Below are positions 49,796-51,638 of a stretch of 51,638 nt of DNA, in pieces. The position numbers and the translations under genes were made by a program. Source of the stretch: Polyangiaceae bacterium (GTDB lineage: Bacteria > Myxococcota_A > Polyangia > Polyangiales > Polyangiaceae). The notes below the pieces were generated by a model. It did no database searches. It had not been told where the DNA came from and worked only from the letters and a program-made list of their open reading frames with translations. How positions within the stretch are numbered: the stretch's first letter is position 1; every line of letters starts with the position of its first letter. The stretch is taken from positions 1 to 51,638 of the forward strand of contig JAQSWN010000014.1 of assembly GCA_029266615.1 (NCBI GenBank), written 5' to 3'.

Positions 49796-51638
49796 GTGCT
49801 GGCCCTTAGCGAACTAGTCACCAAAGTCCAAAGCTACCATCCGGCCGCGGATGTAGAGCTCATCGAGCAAGCCTACAAGTTTGCCGAATGGTCGCACCGC
49901 GAGCAGATGCGGAAGAGCGGCGACCCTTACTTCATCCACCCCGCGAGCGTGGCCGGCATCATCGCCGACCTGCGGCTGGACACGGCGAGCGTGTGCGCCG
50001 GCTTGCTCCACGACGTCGTGGAGGACACCCCCGCGAGCCTCGAGGAGATCAAGGGCAAGTTCGGGGTCGAGGTCGCCAACATCGTCGACGGCGTCACCAA
50101 GCTCGGCAAAATCAACTTCATCTCGCGTGAAGACCGCCAGGCGGAGAGCTTCCGCAAGATGGTCGTGGCGATGGCGCAAGACCTCCGGGTCCTGCTCATC
50201 AAGCTGTGCGACCGGCTCGACAACATGCGCACGCTCGACCACATGAAGGCCGAGTCCATCGAGCGCATCGCCCGGGAGACGCGGGAGATTTACGCGCCGC
50301 TCGCGGGGCGCCTCGGCATGCAGAACATCAAGAGCGAGCTGGAAGACTTGACCTTCCGGCACCTCGAGCCGGACGCGTACAAGGAGCTGTCGCACAAGCT
50401 CTCCAAGACCACCAAAGAGCGCGACAACTACTCGGACAGCGTGTGCCGCACCATCACGTCGCGGCTTGCGGAGCAAGGCTTCGCGGCGACGGTGAAGGGG
50501 CGCGCCAAGCACCTGTACTCCGTTTATCGAAAGATGAAGGAGCAGCAGTGCGAGTTCGAGCAGGTGTACGACATCATGGCTTTCCGCATCAACGTGGAGA
50601 GCGTAGCGGACTGCTACGCCGCCCTCGGCGCGATGCACTCGCGGTGGACGCCGATCCCGGGGCGCTTCAAGGACTACATCGCGCTCCCGAAGCCGAATAT
50701 GTACCAGTCGCTCCACACGACCGTGATCGGTCCGGGGCGGCAGCGCATCGAAATTCAAATCCGCACCCACGAGATGAACCGCGTGGCGGAGCACGGCGTG
50801 GCCGCGCACTGGAAATACAAGGAGCGCGTCTCCGGCGGCGTGGATCCGAAGGACGCGGAGAAGTTCAGCTGGCTGCGGGAGCTGGCCGACTTCCAGCGCA
50901 ACCTCAAGGACCCGGCCGAGTTCTTGGAGAGCGTGAAGATCGACCTGTTTCCGGACGAGGTCTACATCTTCACCCCGAAGGGTGACTTGCGGGTCTTGCC
51001 GCGCGGCTCAACGCCCATCGACTTCGCGTACGCGATTCACTCGAAGGTCGGCGAGCATTGCTCGGGCGCGCGCGCCAACGGGCAAATCGTACCGCTGCGT
51101 TACAAGCTGAAGAGCGGCGACGTCATGGAGATCATGACCTCGCAGAACCAGCAACCGACCAAGGATTGGCTGGACTTCGCGGTGACGACGCGCGCACGGG
51201 CGCGCATCCGCGGCCACTTGCGCACGGAGCAGCGCCAAAAGAGCATCAACCTCGGCCGCGAGCTGCTCGAGAACGAGATGCGCGCGGCGGGCATCAGCTT
51301 CCCCAAGTTCTCCCGCAACGACGTGGAAGTGAAGCGCGTTTCGGAAGCGCTCGAGGTCCACAACCTGGAAGACCTGCTGCTCCAGGTCGGCTACGGCAAG
51401 GTCGACACGGACCAAGTCATCGGCCTGCTCAAGGAGCACCACCCCGACGCGGGCGAGAACGGCGAAGCGCCGGCCTCGATGCGTCAGGGCAAGCTGGAGC
51501 AGCTGGTGCGCAAGGTCACCGGTCGCGATCAGGGCGGCATCAAGGTGAGCGGCATCGACGACGTGCTGGTGCGCTACGCCAAATGCTGTAACCCGCTGCC
51601 CGGCGACGCGATCATCGGCTTCATCACCCGCGGGCGCG
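49796..51638 (+). CDS. rsh: Bifunctional (p)ppGpp synthetase/hydrolase (RelA/SpoT family), 3' end outside window
   Basis: At least 614 codons are present from GTG 49796, and the frame is open to the window edge. The enzyme makes and degrades the stringent alarmone (p)ppGpp. The hydrolase HD domain is intact (GDPYFIHPASVAGIIADLRL, then LLHDVVEDTP and LCDRLDNMRTL). The synthetase shows GRAKHLYSVYRKMK, VYDIMAFRI and RFKDYIALPKPNMYQSLHTT; the RxKD motif is that of bifunctional enzymes, not the EXDD of gamma-proteobacterial RelA. The TGS domain (DEVYIFTPKGDLRVLPRGST) and the RIS zinc motif YAKCCNPLPGD follow. The ACT domain must lie beyond 51638. Confidence 0.95.
   Translation, partial: MLALSELVTKVQSYHPAADVELIEQAYKFAEWSHREQMRKSGDPYFIHPASVAGIIADLRLDTASVCAGLLHDVVEDTPASLEEIKGKFGVEVANIVDGVTKLGKINFISREDRQAESFRKMVVAMAQDLRVLLIKLCDRLDNMRTLDHMKAESIERIARETREIYAPLAGRLGMQNIKSELEDLTFRHLEPDAYKELSHKLSKTTKERDNYSDSVCRTITSRLAEQGFAATVKGRAKHLYSVYRKMKEQQCEFEQVYDIMAFRINVESVADCYAALGAMHSRWTPIPGRFKDYIALPKPNMYQSLHTTVIGPGRQRIEIQIRTHEMNRVAEHGVAAHWKYKERVSGGVDPKDAEKFSWLRELADFQRNLKDPAEFLESVKIDLFPDEVYIFTPKGDLRVLPRGSTPIDFAYAIHSKVGEHCSGARANGQIVPLRYKLKSGDVMEIMTSQNQQPTKDWLDFAVTTRARARIRGHLRTEQRQKSINLGRELLENEMRAAGISFPKFSRNDVEVKRVSEALEVHNLEDLLLQVGYGKVDTDQVIGLLKEHHPDAGENGEAPASMRQGKLEQLVRKVTGRDQGGIKVSGIDDVLVRYAKCCNPLPGDAIIGFITRGR

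Overview
The window is GC-rich, gene-dense chromosomal DNA that most resembles a myxobacterium of the Polyangiales/Sorangium type. The evidence is three Hanks-type Ser/Thr kinases (one with an N-terminal zinc ribbon, one apparently a pseudokinase), PEGA-domain and AgmX/PglI-like proteins, thrombospondin type-3 calcium repeats, many Cys-rich lipoproteins, and frequent GTG/TTG starts. Housekeeping genes (acs, rpsT, mrp, alaS, murB, dprA, topA, trmFO, rsh) are interspersed. I see no tRNA, rRNA, CRISPR array, insertion sequence or prophage.

Layout. 1-1645: the broken 3' end of a GMC oxidoreductase/DUF1080 fusion and a frameshifted remnant of a DyP-type peroxidase. 1652-6827 (minus): acs, a TPR/PEGA envelope protein, a membrane Ser/Thr kinase and rpsT, with a 50-residue basic protein just upstream of rpsT under a good sigma-70-type promoter. 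7121-10368 (minus): an ECF sigma factor with no canonical start codon, coupled by ATGA to a membrane AgmX-like protein, then a PEGA protein. 10482-15566 (minus): a five-domain S1 protein, Mrp, a tail-anchored pseudokinase and a methyltransferase.

15672-31696 is the most distinctive part. Five thioredoxin-fold lipoproteins are interspersed with two extremely Cys-rich exported proteins, several beta-barrels and a metallophosphoesterase. Five of these genes form a tight minus-strand operon (25977 down to 20382) with 1-4 nt overlaps or 3 nt gaps. I infer an envelope redox or disulfide system; no function can be proved from sequence alone.

31912-49559: a HEAT-repeat protein, a glycosyltransferase, an RNase H and alaS; murB with a small unknown gene; a HARE-HTH protein with a degraded nuclease-like domain; a LolA/LolB-like lipoprotein; a 590-bp non-coding block of degenerate repeats bounded by 24-bp inverted repeats; then GDPD, a DHH phosphoesterase, dprA, topA-trmFO (GTGA coupled) and a small lipoprotein. 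A bifunctional (p)ppGpp synthetase/hydrolase starts at 49796 and runs off the right edge.
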